In this document: positions 7,960 to 15,955 of the stretch, piece by piece
Numbering within the stretch: position 1 is the stretch's first letter
Layout: each line of letters opens with the position of its first letter
Assembly (NCBI GenBank): GCA_021555075.1
Contig: JAKGBX010000001.1
Location: 372,001-436,000 of the forward strand
Direction: 5' to 3'
Source of the DNA: Rhodobacteraceae bacterium LMO-JJ12
GTDB taxonomy: Bacteria > Pseudomonadota > Alphaproteobacteria > Rhodobacterales > Rhodobacteraceae
Length of the DNA stretch: 64,000 bases
Position numbers and translations under genes: made by a program
Notes under the pieces: generated by a model
Databases searched by the model: none
The model's input: the letters and a program-made list of their open reading frames with translations, nothing else
What the model was told of the DNA's origin: nothing

Positions 7960-8574
7960 TTATCCCTTGTTGCCCCTGACACAGATTGCCGGAGTGGGTC
8001 CGCTGATGATTTTAGTGGTGCCCATCCCCGCGAAACCGGACGCGCCCAATGCCTCAATGATCGCATCAATCATATCGCGAGACGATGAGGTGCCATCTGC
8101 ATCCAGTCTGGGCTGATAGGTGGTCAGACAAGATCCACCCGGAGCCAGCGCCCTGGCCACGGCACGAAAAAAGCCGGTCTTGTCTTGTTGAAACTGGATG
8201 ACGTTCAGCGAGAATACAAAGTCAAATGTTTCTGGCCAGTCCGAAAGCCGGTCCATCCCCCCAGCGACCAATTCAACCTTTTCGCCCGATCCCAGCTTGC
8301 GCAGCCGATTGCGGGCCTGCCGGATCATCACGTCAGAATGATCCAGTCCAACCATCCGCCCTGTTGTGATGATCCCGGCGCACTTTGACAAGGCCAGCCC
8401 CGGACCACACCCGATTTCCAGCACGCGGCTGTCTGGCTGAAGCTGCATGAGATCGACGGTCTTTTCATTGCGCAGTTTGTTCGATGGTCGGGCTGCCATA
8501 ATCCGGCCCGCCAATGCGCCAAGACCACCCGAAGGCTGTCGAAATTGGGCGACAATGCCGGATTTGAGGGACAT
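7960..8574 (-). CDS. SAM-dependent methyltransferase, class I
   Basis: 204 residues from ATG 8574. Motif I is VLEIGCGPGLALS, followed by the acidic-loop region VGLDHSDVMIRQA and a post-motif FDFVFSLNVIQF. This is the ubiquinone/menaquinone-type small-molecule methyltransferase fold; the substrate is unknown. The start overlaps the stop of the upstream small membrane gene by one base (TGATG), so they are co-translated in a MarR-led operon. Confidence 0.8.
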   Translation of the reverse strand: MSLKSGIVAQFRQPSGGLGALAGRIMAARPSNKLRNEKTVDLMQLQPDSRVLEIGCGPGLALSKCAGIITTGRMVGLDHSDVMIRQARNRLRKLGSGEKVELVAGGMDRLSDWPETFDFVFSLNVIQFQQDKTGFFRAVARALAPGGSCLTTYQPRLDADGTSSSRDMIDAIIEALGASGFAGMGTTKIISGPTPAICVRGNKG

Positions 8575-8798
8575 CAGGCCTGTCCCTTGCGGGCAATCCA
8601 CCAAGGCAAGGTGAGTAGACCGCCAACCGATAGAACAAGCAGGCAGAGGGCCAATGCATGCCGGAAGGCCATCTCTGGAAAACCCAAAAGGTCCACCGCA
8701 AATGTGTTCCACGACCAAAGGGCAGCCACGCCCCAGAGAAGCAGGGCCAAGAAAGTGAGACCAATAGATTTGCCGTGCCGGTTTGTTTGTAGCGTCAT
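8574..8798 (-). CDS. Small two-helix membrane protein
   Basis: 74 residues with two hydrophobic segments (SIGLTFLALLLWGVAALWSW and a later HALALCLLVLSVGGLLTLPW). It lies one base after the MarR-family gene, with a GGAGA ribosome site, and overlaps the methyltransferase start by one base. The function is unknown; the operon position suggests it acts with the methyltransferase. Confidence 0.65.
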   Translation of the reverse strand: MTLQTNRHGKSIGLTFLALLLWGVAALWSWNTFAVDLLGFPEMAFRHALALCLLVLSVGGLLTLPWWIARKGQA

Positions 8799-8799
8799 G

Positions 8800-9252
8800 T
8801 CATTCTCCAGTGATTGTTATGCTTTCGATCATTTCGTTCATCTGCGCCAAAAGTTGCGTGGCGGCGATGATTTCGCGCTCAGGCAGGGCATCTGCTAGCT
8901 TGGACATTGGTTCCAATTCCCGTGCCTGGATTTCAGAAAACAGGCCCGCACCCCTTGGGGTCGGGTGATAGAAATCCGATCTCTTATGATCCGGGTTATC
9001 CTCGGTGCGCACCAGTCCGTTCTCCAGCAAGACATTCATGACCTTCTGAACGTGCTGGCGGGAAACTCCCCTTTCCTTTGCAATCTCTGGAACCGTTTGC
9101 GGAGCCTTCGATACCAGTGCCTGAAGGACCGCCCGCATCGACGGGTTGACCTCCAGATCAGCGTGCAGCGCTTCTGCAATAGTCTTGAGTCTGTTGAACG
9201 CCGTTCTGATCTCACGGATCAACGCGGTCATTTCTTGCTGCTTTTGCGTCAT
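8800..9252 (-). CDS. MarR-family transcriptional regulator
   Basis: About 150 residues. The winged HTH is in TVPEIAKERGVSRQHVQKVMNVLLENGLV, followed by a DHKRSDFYHPTPRG wing and C-terminal dimer helices. ATG 9252 was preferred over 9258 because an AAGGA ribosome site is 6 bases upstream of it. It is the first gene of the operon with the small membrane protein and the methyltransferase, and is divergent from a membrane-bound hydrolase-like gene. The intervening perfect inverted repeat is its probable operator. Confidence 0.85.
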   Translation of the reverse strand: MTQKQQEMTALIREIRTAFNRLKTIAEALHADLEVNPSMRAVLQALVSKAPQTVPEIAKERGVSRQHVQKVMNVLLENGLVRTEDNPDHKRSDFYHPTPRGAGLFSEIQARELEPMSKLADALPEREIIAATQLLAQMNEMIESITITGE

Positions 9253-9274
9253 AGGCATTCCTTGGGATTACAAG

Positions 9275-9323
9275 ATTGACAACTTGGTTGCCAATATGTC
9301 ATTACGACAACCAAGTTGTCAAT
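9275..9323. promoter_or_regulatory. Divergent operator: perfect 16-bp inverted repeat
   Basis: ATTGACAACTTGGTTG (9275-9290) recurs inverted at 9308-9323, 17 bases apart. Each arm includes a small palindrome, CAAC-N3-GTTG, and a TTGACA that can serve as the -35 element for one of the two divergent genes. MarR dimer binding at both arms would block both promoters. Confidence 0.7.
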
Positions 9324-9336
9324 AAGGATTCTTGAA

Positions 9337-9987
9337 ATGTTCACGCAAACCCACCTTCTGCTTGGGGCCGCCGTCTATGCCAGACCGGGAAACTGTGCAG
9401 TCGCCATTGCGGGTTTGGTGGGGGCATTGGTGCCAGACACCGACGTCTGGTTGATGTTCATCATCGAGCGGCTGAATGGGTCCAGTGGCTGCGAGGTTTT
9501 CCACTATCGCTATTGGGAGCCGCCTTGGACCACGCTTCAGATGGCGCTGAATTCAATCCCGGCCTATCTGGCGCTCATCGCTACGGGCTTGGCCTGCATT
9601 GTCTTTCCCGGCAGCAAGCTGCGTGCCTTTGCAATTGTGCTGCTTGCCTTCGCAAGCTCTGCGCTCCTGCACGTCTGCATCGACTTTCTGTTGCACCATG
9701 ACGATGCCCGCGCCCAATGGATGCCATTCTCCGGGTGGGTATTTCGTTCGCCGGTGTCTTACTGGGATCCGGCCTATTATGGCTCGGTTTTTGTGCCCTT
9801 TGAGATTGGGCTCGGGCTTGCACTTGTCGCGCTTGTCGGTCGGCGATTTGGGGACAAGCGGATGTGGGTCATTCTTGCGATCCTTCCCCTTGGCTACGTC
9901 GGTTCAATCGCGGCTGGCCAGATGTCTGGTGCTGATCACCTGCGCGGTCCCGGCTCGTGCGAGATACTTGCTGACCGCGAAGTTTGA
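9337..9987 (+). CDS. Membrane-bound metal-dependent hydrolase-like protein (DUF457/YdjM type)
   Basis: 216 residues from ATG 9337 with an AAGGA ribosome site. The start MFTQTHLLLGAAVYARPG and the GALVPDTDVW motif near residue 40 match the YdjM/DUF457 group. The acidic/histidine residues (His at position 6, PDTD, HVCIDFLLHHDD) lie at membrane edges. Five or so hydrophobic segments are present. The substrate is unknown. It is controlled with the divergent MarR operon. Confidence 0.65.
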   Translation: MFTQTHLLLGAAVYARPGNCAVAIAGLVGALVPDTDVWLMFIIERLNGSSGCEVFHYRYWEPPWTTLQMALNSIPAYLALIATGLACIVFPGSKLRAFAIVLLAFASSALLHVCIDFLLHHDDARAQWMPFSGWVFRSPVSYWDPAYYGSVFVPFEIGLGLALVALVGRRFGDKRMWVILAILPLGYVGSIAAGQMSGADHLRGPGSCEILADREV

Positions 9988-10032
9988 CCGGAAATCGCAT
10001 GAGCAAGCAGATAATTTAATAGGGAGATAGCT

Positions 10033-10713
10033 ATGTCTTGTTTTCGTTTCGGTCGCTGGCGCATCGGAATGTGGAGCGTATGGAGCCTGTTGGCAATCAT
10101 ATGCCTAGCCTATGGAGCTTTCGCGATCTCTGCCGGTTTCTCACTTACCGAGACTGAAAAGATCCGTGCGCTTCCGATTGCCTTCCAATTTCACGCCCTG
10201 GCGGGCGGCGTTGTCCTGATCTTCGGTATTTTTCAATTCAACCCATCCATCAAGACCCGCTGGGTGTGGCTGCATCGCTGGGGTGGTCAAATATACGTAG
10301 TCAGCGCCCTCGTGGCGAGCATCGCAGCATTGATCAACGCAGCGTTCTTCGACGTAAACTGGACGGCGCGCCTGTCGTTTACTCTCCTTGGGATCACGTG
10401 GTTTTTGGCAACAGCCAACGCCTACCGATTGATCCGAAAACGAAAATTTGCGCTTCACCGGGAATGGATGCTGCGAAGCTTCTCACTGTCGCTGTTCTTT
10501 GTAACGTTTAGCATTTGGGTTCCTGCGTTGGCAGTAAGTGGGCTTGAACAAAATGCGGCATATGTGATCGCAGTGACGCTAAGTTGGGTCTTCAACCTCT
10601 TGGGCGCAGAGACCTGGATAAGACTGACGCGGAAAAGGTTTCGCTTGAAGCCGCTACAAAATCTCGTGCCACAGACCCTGGGCAAAACCCCCAATGAATT
10701 GGAGCGCTTTTGA
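10033..10713 (+). CDS. DUF2306-type membrane protein
   Basis: 226 residues with about seven hydrophobic segments. It has a LHRWGGQIYVVSALVAS stretch and later RKRKFALHREWMLRSF, the pattern of the DUF2306 membrane family. A GGGAGA ribosome site precedes the ATG. It follows the previous gene by 45 bp in the same direction and may be the second gene of that unit. No function is known. Confidence 0.65.
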   Translation: MSCFRFGRWRIGMWSVWSLLAIICLAYGAFAISAGFSLTETEKIRALPIAFQFHALAGGVVLIFGIFQFNPSIKTRWVWLHRWGGQIYVVSALVASIAALINAAFFDVNWTARLSFTLLGITWFLATANAYRLIRKRKFALHREWMLRSFSLSLFFVTFSIWVPALAVSGLEQNAAYVIAVTLSWVFNLLGAETWIRLTRKRFRLKPLQNLVPQTLGKTPNELERF

Positions 10714-10928
10714 CCAGACCACGAGAAGCCGACATTCGTTCAGGTTGCAGCATCAGGTAGTATGGGGCTCTCCTGACACCTTCGACGGTTGATCCGTCAA
10801 CGACCAGTCTAGGACGGTCTGCCTTTCGCTGCACCACGCATCAACTGGCAAGACGCGGACAAACCGACCATTGCCCTGATTTTTCCAATGCCTGCTAAGC
10901 TTCGCTAAGCTGTAATGTAACACCAAAT

Positions 10929-11348
10929 TTAACGCGCCTCGAACAATGTCTCTAGGATTGGACAGTCTGGCACATCGCCCTGGCTGCACTCTGCCGCCAT
11001 GCCGACAAGGGCCTTTTCCAACTTTCGTAGTCCTTTGATCTTGTCACGCACAGAAGCCAAGTGCCCGATGGTCAATCCATGTACCTCGCCACAGGTAAAG
11101 TCTTGCCGGTCAACCATTTCCAGCAATTCGCGAATTTCATCAATGCTGAACCCAAGCTCTCGCGATGTCTTGATGAAGGAAAGCCGTTTGAGTTGATCAT
11201 GATTGTACTGTCGGTTGCCGCCCGACGTGCGATCCGGTTGTGGCATCAGTTTGATACGCTCATAGTAGCGGATCGTTTCAATGTTCACACCTGTGCGTCT
11301 TGACATCTCGCCGATAGCATAGCCTCGCGTTTTTGTGATCTCAGGCAT
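10929..11348 (-). CDS. merR: Mercury-responsive regulator MerR
   Basis: 139 residues from ATG 11348 (MPEITKTRGYAIGEMSRRTG). It carries the MerR HTH and the three Hg-binding cysteines: C86 (DFTCGEVHG), C121 and C129 (ECSQGDVPDC). It is divergent from merT and overlaps the mer promoter region. It would repress the operon without Hg(II) and twist the long-spaced promoter open when Hg(II) binds. An upstream in-frame start at 11366 is less likely because it runs into the promoter. Confidence 0.93.
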   Translation of the reverse strand: MPEITKTRGYAIGEMSRRTGVNIETIRYYERIKLMPQPDRTSGGNRQYNHDQLKRLSFIKTSRELGFSIDEIRELLEMVDRQDFTCGEVHGLTIGHLASVRDKIKGLRKLEKALVGMAAECSQGDVPDCPILETLFEAR

Positions 11349-11360
11349 AAAAGAACCTCC

Positions 11361-11391
11361 TTGCATCTGTAGCCCCTACAGATCGCATGTT
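11361..11391 (+). promoter_or_regulatory. merT promoter with MerR operator
   Basis: -35 TTGCAT (11361-11366) and -10-like CATGTT (11386-11391) are 19 bp apart. Between and overlapping them lies a perfect dyad, ATCTGTAG-CCC-CTACAGAT (11365-11383), where MerR binds in known mer operons. Confidence 0.75.
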
Positions 11392-11422
11392 ACACTCAGA
11401 AACCGAAATTGCGAGCACTTGA

Positions 11423-11827
11423 ATGACTGACACAACAAACACTGACCTGAACAAACACGACCCTGAAAGCCGCAAGGCTCGCATGATTGCGGCGGGTGGC
11501 ATTCTTGGAGCCCTTGCGGCTTCAACCTGCTGCATTGTTCCGTTGATCTTGTTCAGCCTTGGCGTATCGGGCGCATGGATTGGCAATTTGACGGCGCTTG
11601 AACCCTATAAACCGATCTTCATCGCAATCACGCTTGGGTTTCTCGGCTACGGCTACTGGATGGTCTACCGCAAACCCAAAGCCTGTGCGGATGGAGAGAC
11701 TTGTGCAAGACCACTTCCCAATCGGCTGGTCAAATCCGCACTTTGGGCATCAACCATTCTCATCCTGATCGCGTTATTCTGGAATTGGATTGCGCCGGTT
11801 GTTGCCCCCATTCTTCTCGGTCTGTGA
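11423..11827 (+). CDS. merT: Mercuric ion transporter MerT
   Basis: 134-residue inner-membrane protein with three hydrophobic segments. The vicinal pair C36-C37 in helix 1 (ASTCCIVP) and the loop pair C88 and C94 (KACADGETC) are the known Hg(II) relay residues. It takes Hg(II) from periplasmic MerP and passes it to the cytosol for reduction by MerA. First gene of the mer operon; merP follows after 11 bp. Confidence 0.93.
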   Translation: MTDTTNTDLNKHDPESRKARMIAAGGILGALAASTCCIVPLILFSLGVSGAWIGNLTALEPYKPIFIAITLGFLGYGYWMVYRKPKACADGETCARPLPNRLVKSALWASTILILIALFWNWIAPVVAPILLGL

Positions 11828-11838
11828 AAGGAACCACA

Positions 11839-12135
11839 ATGAAACTCTACACACCCCTATTGGCCGTAATTGGCTTCATGGCCGTCACTCCTGTCTTCGC
11901 GGCTGAGCAGACAGTAACATTCTCGGTCCCAGGTATGACCTGTGCCAGCTGCCCATTCATTGTTGAATCGGCGATGAGTGGCGTCGAAGGTGTTATACAA
12001 GTGAGTGCCGATTCAGACTCTCGAACGGCCATTGTGGTCTTTGACGATGCTATCGCGACCGCAGAAACTATCGCGTCTGCGTCAAAGGCAGCCGGCTACG
12101 AAGCCGAGCTTGTGTCCAACGACAGCAATTCCTGA
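11839..12135 (+). CDS. merP: Periplasmic mercury-binding protein MerP
   Basis: 98 residues with a signal peptide (MKLYTPLLAVIGFMAVTPVF, cleaved about residue 21) and one heavy-metal-associated domain. The metal motif is GMTCASC (C35, C38). It scavenges periplasmic Hg(II) and hands it to MerT or MerF. The next gene begins 7 bp after its stop. Confidence 0.93.
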   Translation: MKLYTPLLAVIGFMAVTPVFAAEQTVTFSVPGMTCASCPFIVESAMSGVEGVIQVSADSDSRTAIVVFDDAIATAETIASASKAAGYEAELVSNDSNS

Positions 12136-12142
12136 GCTTTAA

Positions 12143-12406
12143 ATGAGAGATAGCTCAACAGGAGGTTTGCTGGCCTTCATCGTGACTGCCCCGGTTGTCG
12201 TCATCTGCTGTGGCGGAAAGGCAGCTCTGGTTGGAACTGCGCTTTTCGGAACCGCTGGTTTTCTATCTGGCGCCAATGTGCTGACCGCATCCCTCCTGGC
12301 AACACTTGGCGGAATCGCGTTTCTAGCAACACGATCCTTCATGCGGTTGCGCAGGCAAGATCGAGATTTCAGAGAGGGCGACCGAGGTGAACGACAGACT
12401 TCTTAA
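12143..12406 (+). CDS. Unassigned small membrane protein with vicinal cysteines, in the mer operon
   Basis: 87 residues with two to three hydrophobic stretches and a Cys pair inside the first one (VVVICCGGKAALVG, C22-C23), followed by a basic, acidic-mixed tail. It lies between merP and merF and overlaps the merF start by 20 bp. The vicinal cysteines in a membrane helix are the feature shared by MerT, MerF and MerC, yet the rest of the sequence does not look like any of them. A mercury-transport accessory role is inferred from this and from operon position. Confidence 0.7.
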   Translation: MRDSSTGGLLAFIVTAPVVVICCGGKAALVGTALFGTAGFLSGANVLTASLLATLGGIAFLATRSFMRLRRQDRDFREGDRGERQTS

Positions 12407-12590
12407 ACTCGGCATCTTTGGCACGGTGATAGCCGCGCTGTGTTGCTTCACGCCAATTCTCGCTGTGCTTTTCGGGATTGTGGGGCTGTCGGCCGTAGTT
12501 GGCTATCTCGATTATGTCCTATTGCCCGCTCTCGCTGTGTTCGCGCTGATCACGATTTATGCTTTCATCCGCCGTGCGCGGAAAACCTGA
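12387..12590 (+). CDS. merF: Mercury transporter MerF, lacking the second Cys pair
   Basis: 67 residues. The family-typical sequence IAALCCFTPILAVLFGIVGL (C19-C20 in helix 1) is followed by GYLDYVLLPALAVF in helix 2. Well-known MerF proteins are about 81 residues and end with a second cysteine pair. This copy stops at RRARKT and has none. It may therefore rely on MerT, MerA or the neighbouring Cys-Cys protein for the cytoplasmic hand-off. Its start lies within the end of the upstream gene. Confidence 0.88.
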   Translation: MNDRLLKLGIFGTVIAALCCFTPILAVLFGIVGLSAVVGYLDYVLLPALAVFALITIYAFIRRARKT

Positions 12591-12608
12591 TACCGAAAGA
12601 CCAAAAAT

Positions 12609-14042
12609 ATGTCCGACTGTTGTTCTTCGAATTCGGCAGATGCCGATACATTTGACCTCGCTGTTATTGGCGCTGGATCTGCTGGATTTTCAGCCGCGAT
12701 CACGGCAGCCGAAGACGGTGCCCGCGTTGCGCTAGTTGGATATGGAACCATCGGCGGCACTTGTGTCAACGTCGGTTGCGTCCCGTCCAAGGCGATGATC
12801 CGCGCAGTGGAAACACTGCATTCAGCCAAAACCGCTGACCGGTTTGATGGTGTGGAAGCCACCGCAAAAGTGACCGATTGGGTGGCCCTGGTCGCCCAAA
12901 AGCAAGCCTTGGTGGATGATCTGCGGGCAGCAAAATACGTTGATGTTTTGCCAAACTATGAAAGTGTCAACTACATCGAAGGCCAGGCGCGTTTCGCAAG
13001 CGATGGCTCTCTAGAGGTCGGAGATCGCACCATTCGTGCACCAAAAATTATCATCGCAACGGGGTCTTCGCCACATGTGCCAGATATCCCCGGAGTGGAT
13101 AAGGTCGATTGGCTGGACAGCACCTCAGCACTTGAACAGTCAGAGCTTCCCAAGTCACTCATGGTGATGGGTGGCGGCTACATCGGCGTTGAGATTGCTC
13201 AGATATTTGCCCGCGCAGGTGTTGACGTAACCATCGTGACACGTCGTGGTTTGTTGCCGGAGGCTGAACCCGAAGTCAGCGAAGCACTGACCCAAGCCTT
13301 TTCCGATGAAGGCATCAAAGTGCTGGATGGCCTTTCCTATGACCGGTTCGAGGCGTCATGTGGAAGCGTCACCCTTCACGCGGCACATAACGGCGTTGCC
13401 GTCACGATCGAGGCTGAAAAGCTCTTGCTGGCGACGGGTCGTGTGCCGAACACTAGCTCTTTGGCGCTCGATATTGCAGGAATAGACACGAATACACGTG
13501 GCGGTATCGTGGTCGATCCGCAAATGCGCAGCACACGCGACGGGGTGTATGCCACTGGCGATGTGACCGGTACCGACCAGTTCGTCTACATGGCGGCCTA
13601 TGGCGCGAAACTGGCGGCGAAAAATGCTATGAACGGAAACACCCTGACCTATGATAATAGCGTAATGCCCGCTGTGGTTTTCTCTGATCCGCAAGTGGCC
13701 AGCGTTGGACTTACTGAGGCGCAAGCTACGTCTGCCGGACATGACGTGGTCACGTCCGTTTTGGGTTTGGAGCATGTACCGCGTGCCTTGGCAGCGCGAG
13801 ATACGCGCGGCCTAATTAAGCTGGTCGCGGATAAGCACAGCAAGAAGCTATTGGGCGCGCACATCATCGCCCCGGAAGGCGCGGACAGCATTCAGACAGC
13901 AGCAATGGCGCTCAAGATGGGAATGACCTATGACGATCTAGGCGCGATGATCTTTCCCTACCTGACGACTGTCGAGGGGCTGAAACTGGCCGCGCAGACG
14001 TTCGAGAAGGATGTTGCCAAACTATCCTGCTGTGCGGGATAG
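12609..14042 (+). CDS. merA: Mercury(II) reductase MerA, without N-terminal NmerA domain
   Basis: 477-residue flavin disulfide oxidoreductase reducing Hg(II) to Hg(0) with NADPH. It shows the FAD motif GAGSAGFSAA, the redox pair C52/C57 in GGTCVNVGC, the NADPH motif GGGYIGVE, a second FAD motif ATGDVTG, and the C-terminal vicinal pair C474-C475 (LSCCAG) that feeds Hg to the partner active site. The HMA-like NmerA domain of longer MerA proteins is missing, though the extreme N-terminus has MSDCCSS. Last gene of the mer operon. Confidence 0.95.
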   Translation: MSDCCSSNSADADTFDLAVIGAGSAGFSAAITAAEDGARVALVGYGTIGGTCVNVGCVPSKAMIRAVETLHSAKTADRFDGVEATAKVTDWVALVAQKQALVDDLRAAKYVDVLPNYESVNYIEGQARFASDGSLEVGDRTIRAPKIIIATGSSPHVPDIPGVDKVDWLDSTSALEQSELPKSLMVMGGGYIGVEIAQIFARAGVDVTIVTRRGLLPEAEPEVSEALTQAFSDEGIKVLDGLSYDRFEASCGSVTLHAAHNGVAVTIEAEKLLLATGRVPNTSSLALDIAGIDTNTRGGIVVDPQMRSTRDGVYATGDVTGTDQFVYMAAYGAKLAAKNAMNGNTLTYDNSVMPAVVFSDPQVASVGLTEAQATSAGHDVVTSVLGLEHVPRALAARDTRGLIKLVADKHSKKLLGAHIIAPEGADSIQTAAMALKMGMTYDDLGAMIFPYLTTVEGLKLAAQTFEKDVAKLSCCAG

Positions 14043-14054
14043 GCAGCACTGGTC

Positions 14055-14456
14055 CTATTCTGTTAGGTTTTCCGTCCTCTCACCAAAGACAATTTCTCGA
14101 CCGTCGGGAGCGACGGCTACGATTTCTCGACATCCGTAATCCTTGTTGGCAATTTGACCTTTGAGTATCGTACCGCGACTTTTGAAGTCGCTCAACAAAC
14201 TTCCAATATCAACAACCCAAAAATATGCGGCCCATCCGCGTTTGCGAAATCCAAGTGATCGGCTGCAAGCAAGCATGATTGTTTGACCATCTCTATCCAA
14301 CGTCACAAAGCTGGGGCCATTGCCAACTTCAGTACCGATTTCAAAACCAAGCTGATCAATAAAAAAATCCCGCATTGATCTTATCGTCCGGCTGTTCACC
14401 TGAAGCACGGCAGCCGTTCGCTGGATGCGCGCGGAGAATGTTTTTTTGCTCTTCAT
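14055..14456 (-). CDS. VOC (glyoxalase/bleomycin-resistance) superfamily protein
   Basis: 133 residues starting MKSKKTFSARIQRTA. One betaalphabetabetabeta unit is visible (SMRDFFIDQLGFEIGTE near residue 30, then VTLDRDGQTIML), and a second ends with DYGCREIVAVAPDGREIVFGE. No product-defining residue set can be assigned. It is convergent with merA (12 bp apart) and has no obvious ribosome site, so it may be weakly expressed or a passenger. Confidence 0.6.
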   Translation of the reverse strand: MKSKKTFSARIQRTAAVLQVNSRTIRSMRDFFIDQLGFEIGTEVGNGPSFVTLDRDGQTIMLACSRSLGFRKRGWAAYFWVVDIGSLLSDFKSRGTILKGQIANKDYGCREIVAVAPDGREIVFGERTENLTE

Positions 14457-14633
14457 GTGTTGATCATAATGACACCAATCTCCCAAAACCAGTCTTTCGC
14501 TGCGACACAGAAAACAGGCAAGGTGGGCTCCTTTGAGACCTTCGCCGCACATTGCACGAAGGTCAGCTATGAAGGCGAAGGCCTAGCTGCAGGGCGGCGA
14601 GTTTGGGGTTGCGTCACCAGCTAGGTCCGCAAG

Positions 14634-14903
14634 TCATTCTTCATCATAAAAATAGAATTTACGGCGTGAAACATCGCTATTCGTGATGAGGATTTTCCAG
14701 AGTGTTTCGCCAACAAATGCAAGGATGGCTCCTGCGACAGCAAGGTGCAGCAAGAAGAGCGTATAGATGTCCCAGAAATTGCCTGTCTCTGAGCGATACG
14801 AGATGAAGCCTATGCTGCTAGCAACCAGAAGCAGGATGCCCATCAAGCGCAAGGAGTTGGCGAATTTATTGATCGGCGTGTTTGGGTCTTTCAGGTGCTT
14901 CAT
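14634..14903 (-). CDS. Small two-helix membrane protein
   Basis: 89 residues from ATG 14903 (MKHLKDPNTPINKFANSLRL) with two hydrophobic segments (LMGILLLVASSIGFISY and LFLLHLAVAGAILAFVG) and a charged tail ending FYDEE. It lies 13 bp after the XRE regulator gene on the same strand. Not recognised; its base composition is more AT-rich than the chromosomal genes. Confidence 0.55.
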   Translation of the reverse strand: MKHLKDPNTPINKFANSLRLMGILLLVASSIGFISYRSETGNFWDIYTLFLLHLAVAGAILAFVGETLWKILITNSDVSRRKFYFYDEE

Positions 14904-14916
14904 CGAGTTGTTCGCC

Positions 14917-15342
14917 TTATCCAATGGCTGAAAAGAACAGCTTTGCCTCGCTTCGCGGCGATGTGCCCTTTGAGAGGGATTGCTCAAAAATGTATCGGGT
15001 GAACTTTTGGATTTCTGCGCTGGAAAAGGACTTGTTGTTCGCATCAGCGTGTTCAAAAACTGCTTGTGCGGTTTCCCCGGCCAAGCGAGCTGATTGCTCG
15101 CTGTCGTGGACAGAATTTCCATAGACCAACCATATGAGGTTCTTGTCGAACTCTGCGCAGAATTTTACTGCGATCGAGAGCGGTAACTCCCGTTTTTCAA
15201 GTTCATAATTTTTGTAGGACTTGTCGGCGATCCCGAGTATCGCCGCGACCTTGCTTTGAGGATAGCCCAATTGGCTGCGCACGCTGAGCATCCTTTGGCC
15301 TATCCCGATCAACACAGTTGACATGCGGACAAATGTTCCCAT
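14917..15342 (-). CDS. XRE-family (Cro/CI-like) regulator of the integration module
   Basis: About 141 residues. The HTH is in YPQSKVAAILGIADKSYKNYELEKRELPLSI-like order (cited in part), followed by an effector-like C-terminus of unknown fold. ATG 15342 was chosen; ATG 15324 (MSTVLIGIGQ) is an alternative. It is divergent from the small excisionase-like genes. The short palindrome TAACGTTA (15350-15357) just upstream of its start is a candidate operator. It probably controls excision or lysogeny-like maintenance. Confidence 0.75.
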   Translation of the reverse strand: MGTFVRMSTVLIGIGQRMLSVRSQLGYPQSKVAAILGIADKSYKNYELEKRELPLSIAVKFCAEFDKNLIWLVYGNSVHDSEQSARLAGETAQAVFEHADANNKSFSSAEIQKFTRYIFEQSLSKGTSPRSEAKLFFSAIG

Positions 15343-15414
15343 ATTTGGACTAACGTTACCCAATGCGACGTATTTTACCTATTCATACCACTATCTGGTA
15401 AAGAGGAAAGAACT

Positions 15415-15618
15415 ATGGACGATTGTTCCCTGCTTACCCCAAGAGAACTGGCCGCTCAGACTGGTTGGCCTGAGAAGCGGATCAGGAAATTGATCTCGAC
15501 GAGAAGTATTAGGTTCTTAAGAAATGGGGCTAATTTTCTCCTGCCTCAGAACGCCATTCATGACTACATCGCTCGAAATATGGTCGAACCATGCCAAGCG
15601 GAGGCAGAAGATGAGTGA
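15415..15618 (+). CDS. Small helix-turn-helix protein, excisionase-like
   Basis: 67 residues. The sequence LLTPRELAAQTGWPEKRIRKLI followed by IRFLRNGANFLLPQNAIHDYI is the winged MerR-like HTH of DNA-binding excisionases. A GAGGAAAG ribosome site precedes the ATG. It overlaps the next gene start (ATGAGTGA). Directionality factor for the nearby integrase is the likely role, inferred from fold and position. Confidence 0.65.
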   Translation: MDDCSLLTPRELAAQTGWPEKRIRKLISTRSIRFLRNGANFLLPQNAIHDYIARNMVEPCQAEAEDE

Positions 15619-15955
15619 CATTTTGCCATCATACACGACGCCGCGTGCTCTCGCGAAGCGTCTTACTGCTTCTCCAAGATTCGTATCGGACACTGTTCGT
15701 GAACTCGGATGCTTTTGCAAAATTGGTCAGAAAGTCATTATGCTGGATCATCACGTGGTCACGTTTATGGAGGCGATGGAATGCCGCTCAAAGTCTTCAA
15801 ACGGAACAAGCTCTATAGCTACAGGGGCACAGTTGCCGGTAGGCGACTACGAGGCCCTACGGGAACAGCGGACAAAAGGGTCGCCGAGAGGATCGCAGCC
15901 GAAGTCGAAGCAAAGGCGTGGCAAAGTCATCTTGATGGACCGGGCGCAACGCTGA
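15611..15955 (+). CDS. Second small HTH protein overlapping the integrase gene
   Basis: 114 residues. The first 60 resemble the preceding gene product in layout (PRALAKRLTASPRFVSDTVRELG, then KIGQKVIMLDHHVVTFMEAM). The remaining tail is a polar Ser/Lys/Arg-rich stretch read out of frame through the integrase start. It overlaps the upstream gene by 8 bp and the integrase by 175 bp. It looks like a tandem excisionase-type protein; whether the tail is functional or just read-through to the first stop is unclear. Confidence 0.6.
   Translation: MSDILPSYTTPRALAKRLTASPRFVSDTVRELGCFCKIGQKVIMLDHHVVTFMEAMECRSKSSNGTSSIATGAQLPVGDYEALREQRTKGSPRGSQPKSKQRRGKVILMDRAQR

Noticed and set aside
10714-10928. Possible remnant gene between the DUF2306 gene and merR
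   Set aside because: Short frames on both strands have no start signal or recognisable product; only a weak GTTGA/TCAAC hairpin is seen.
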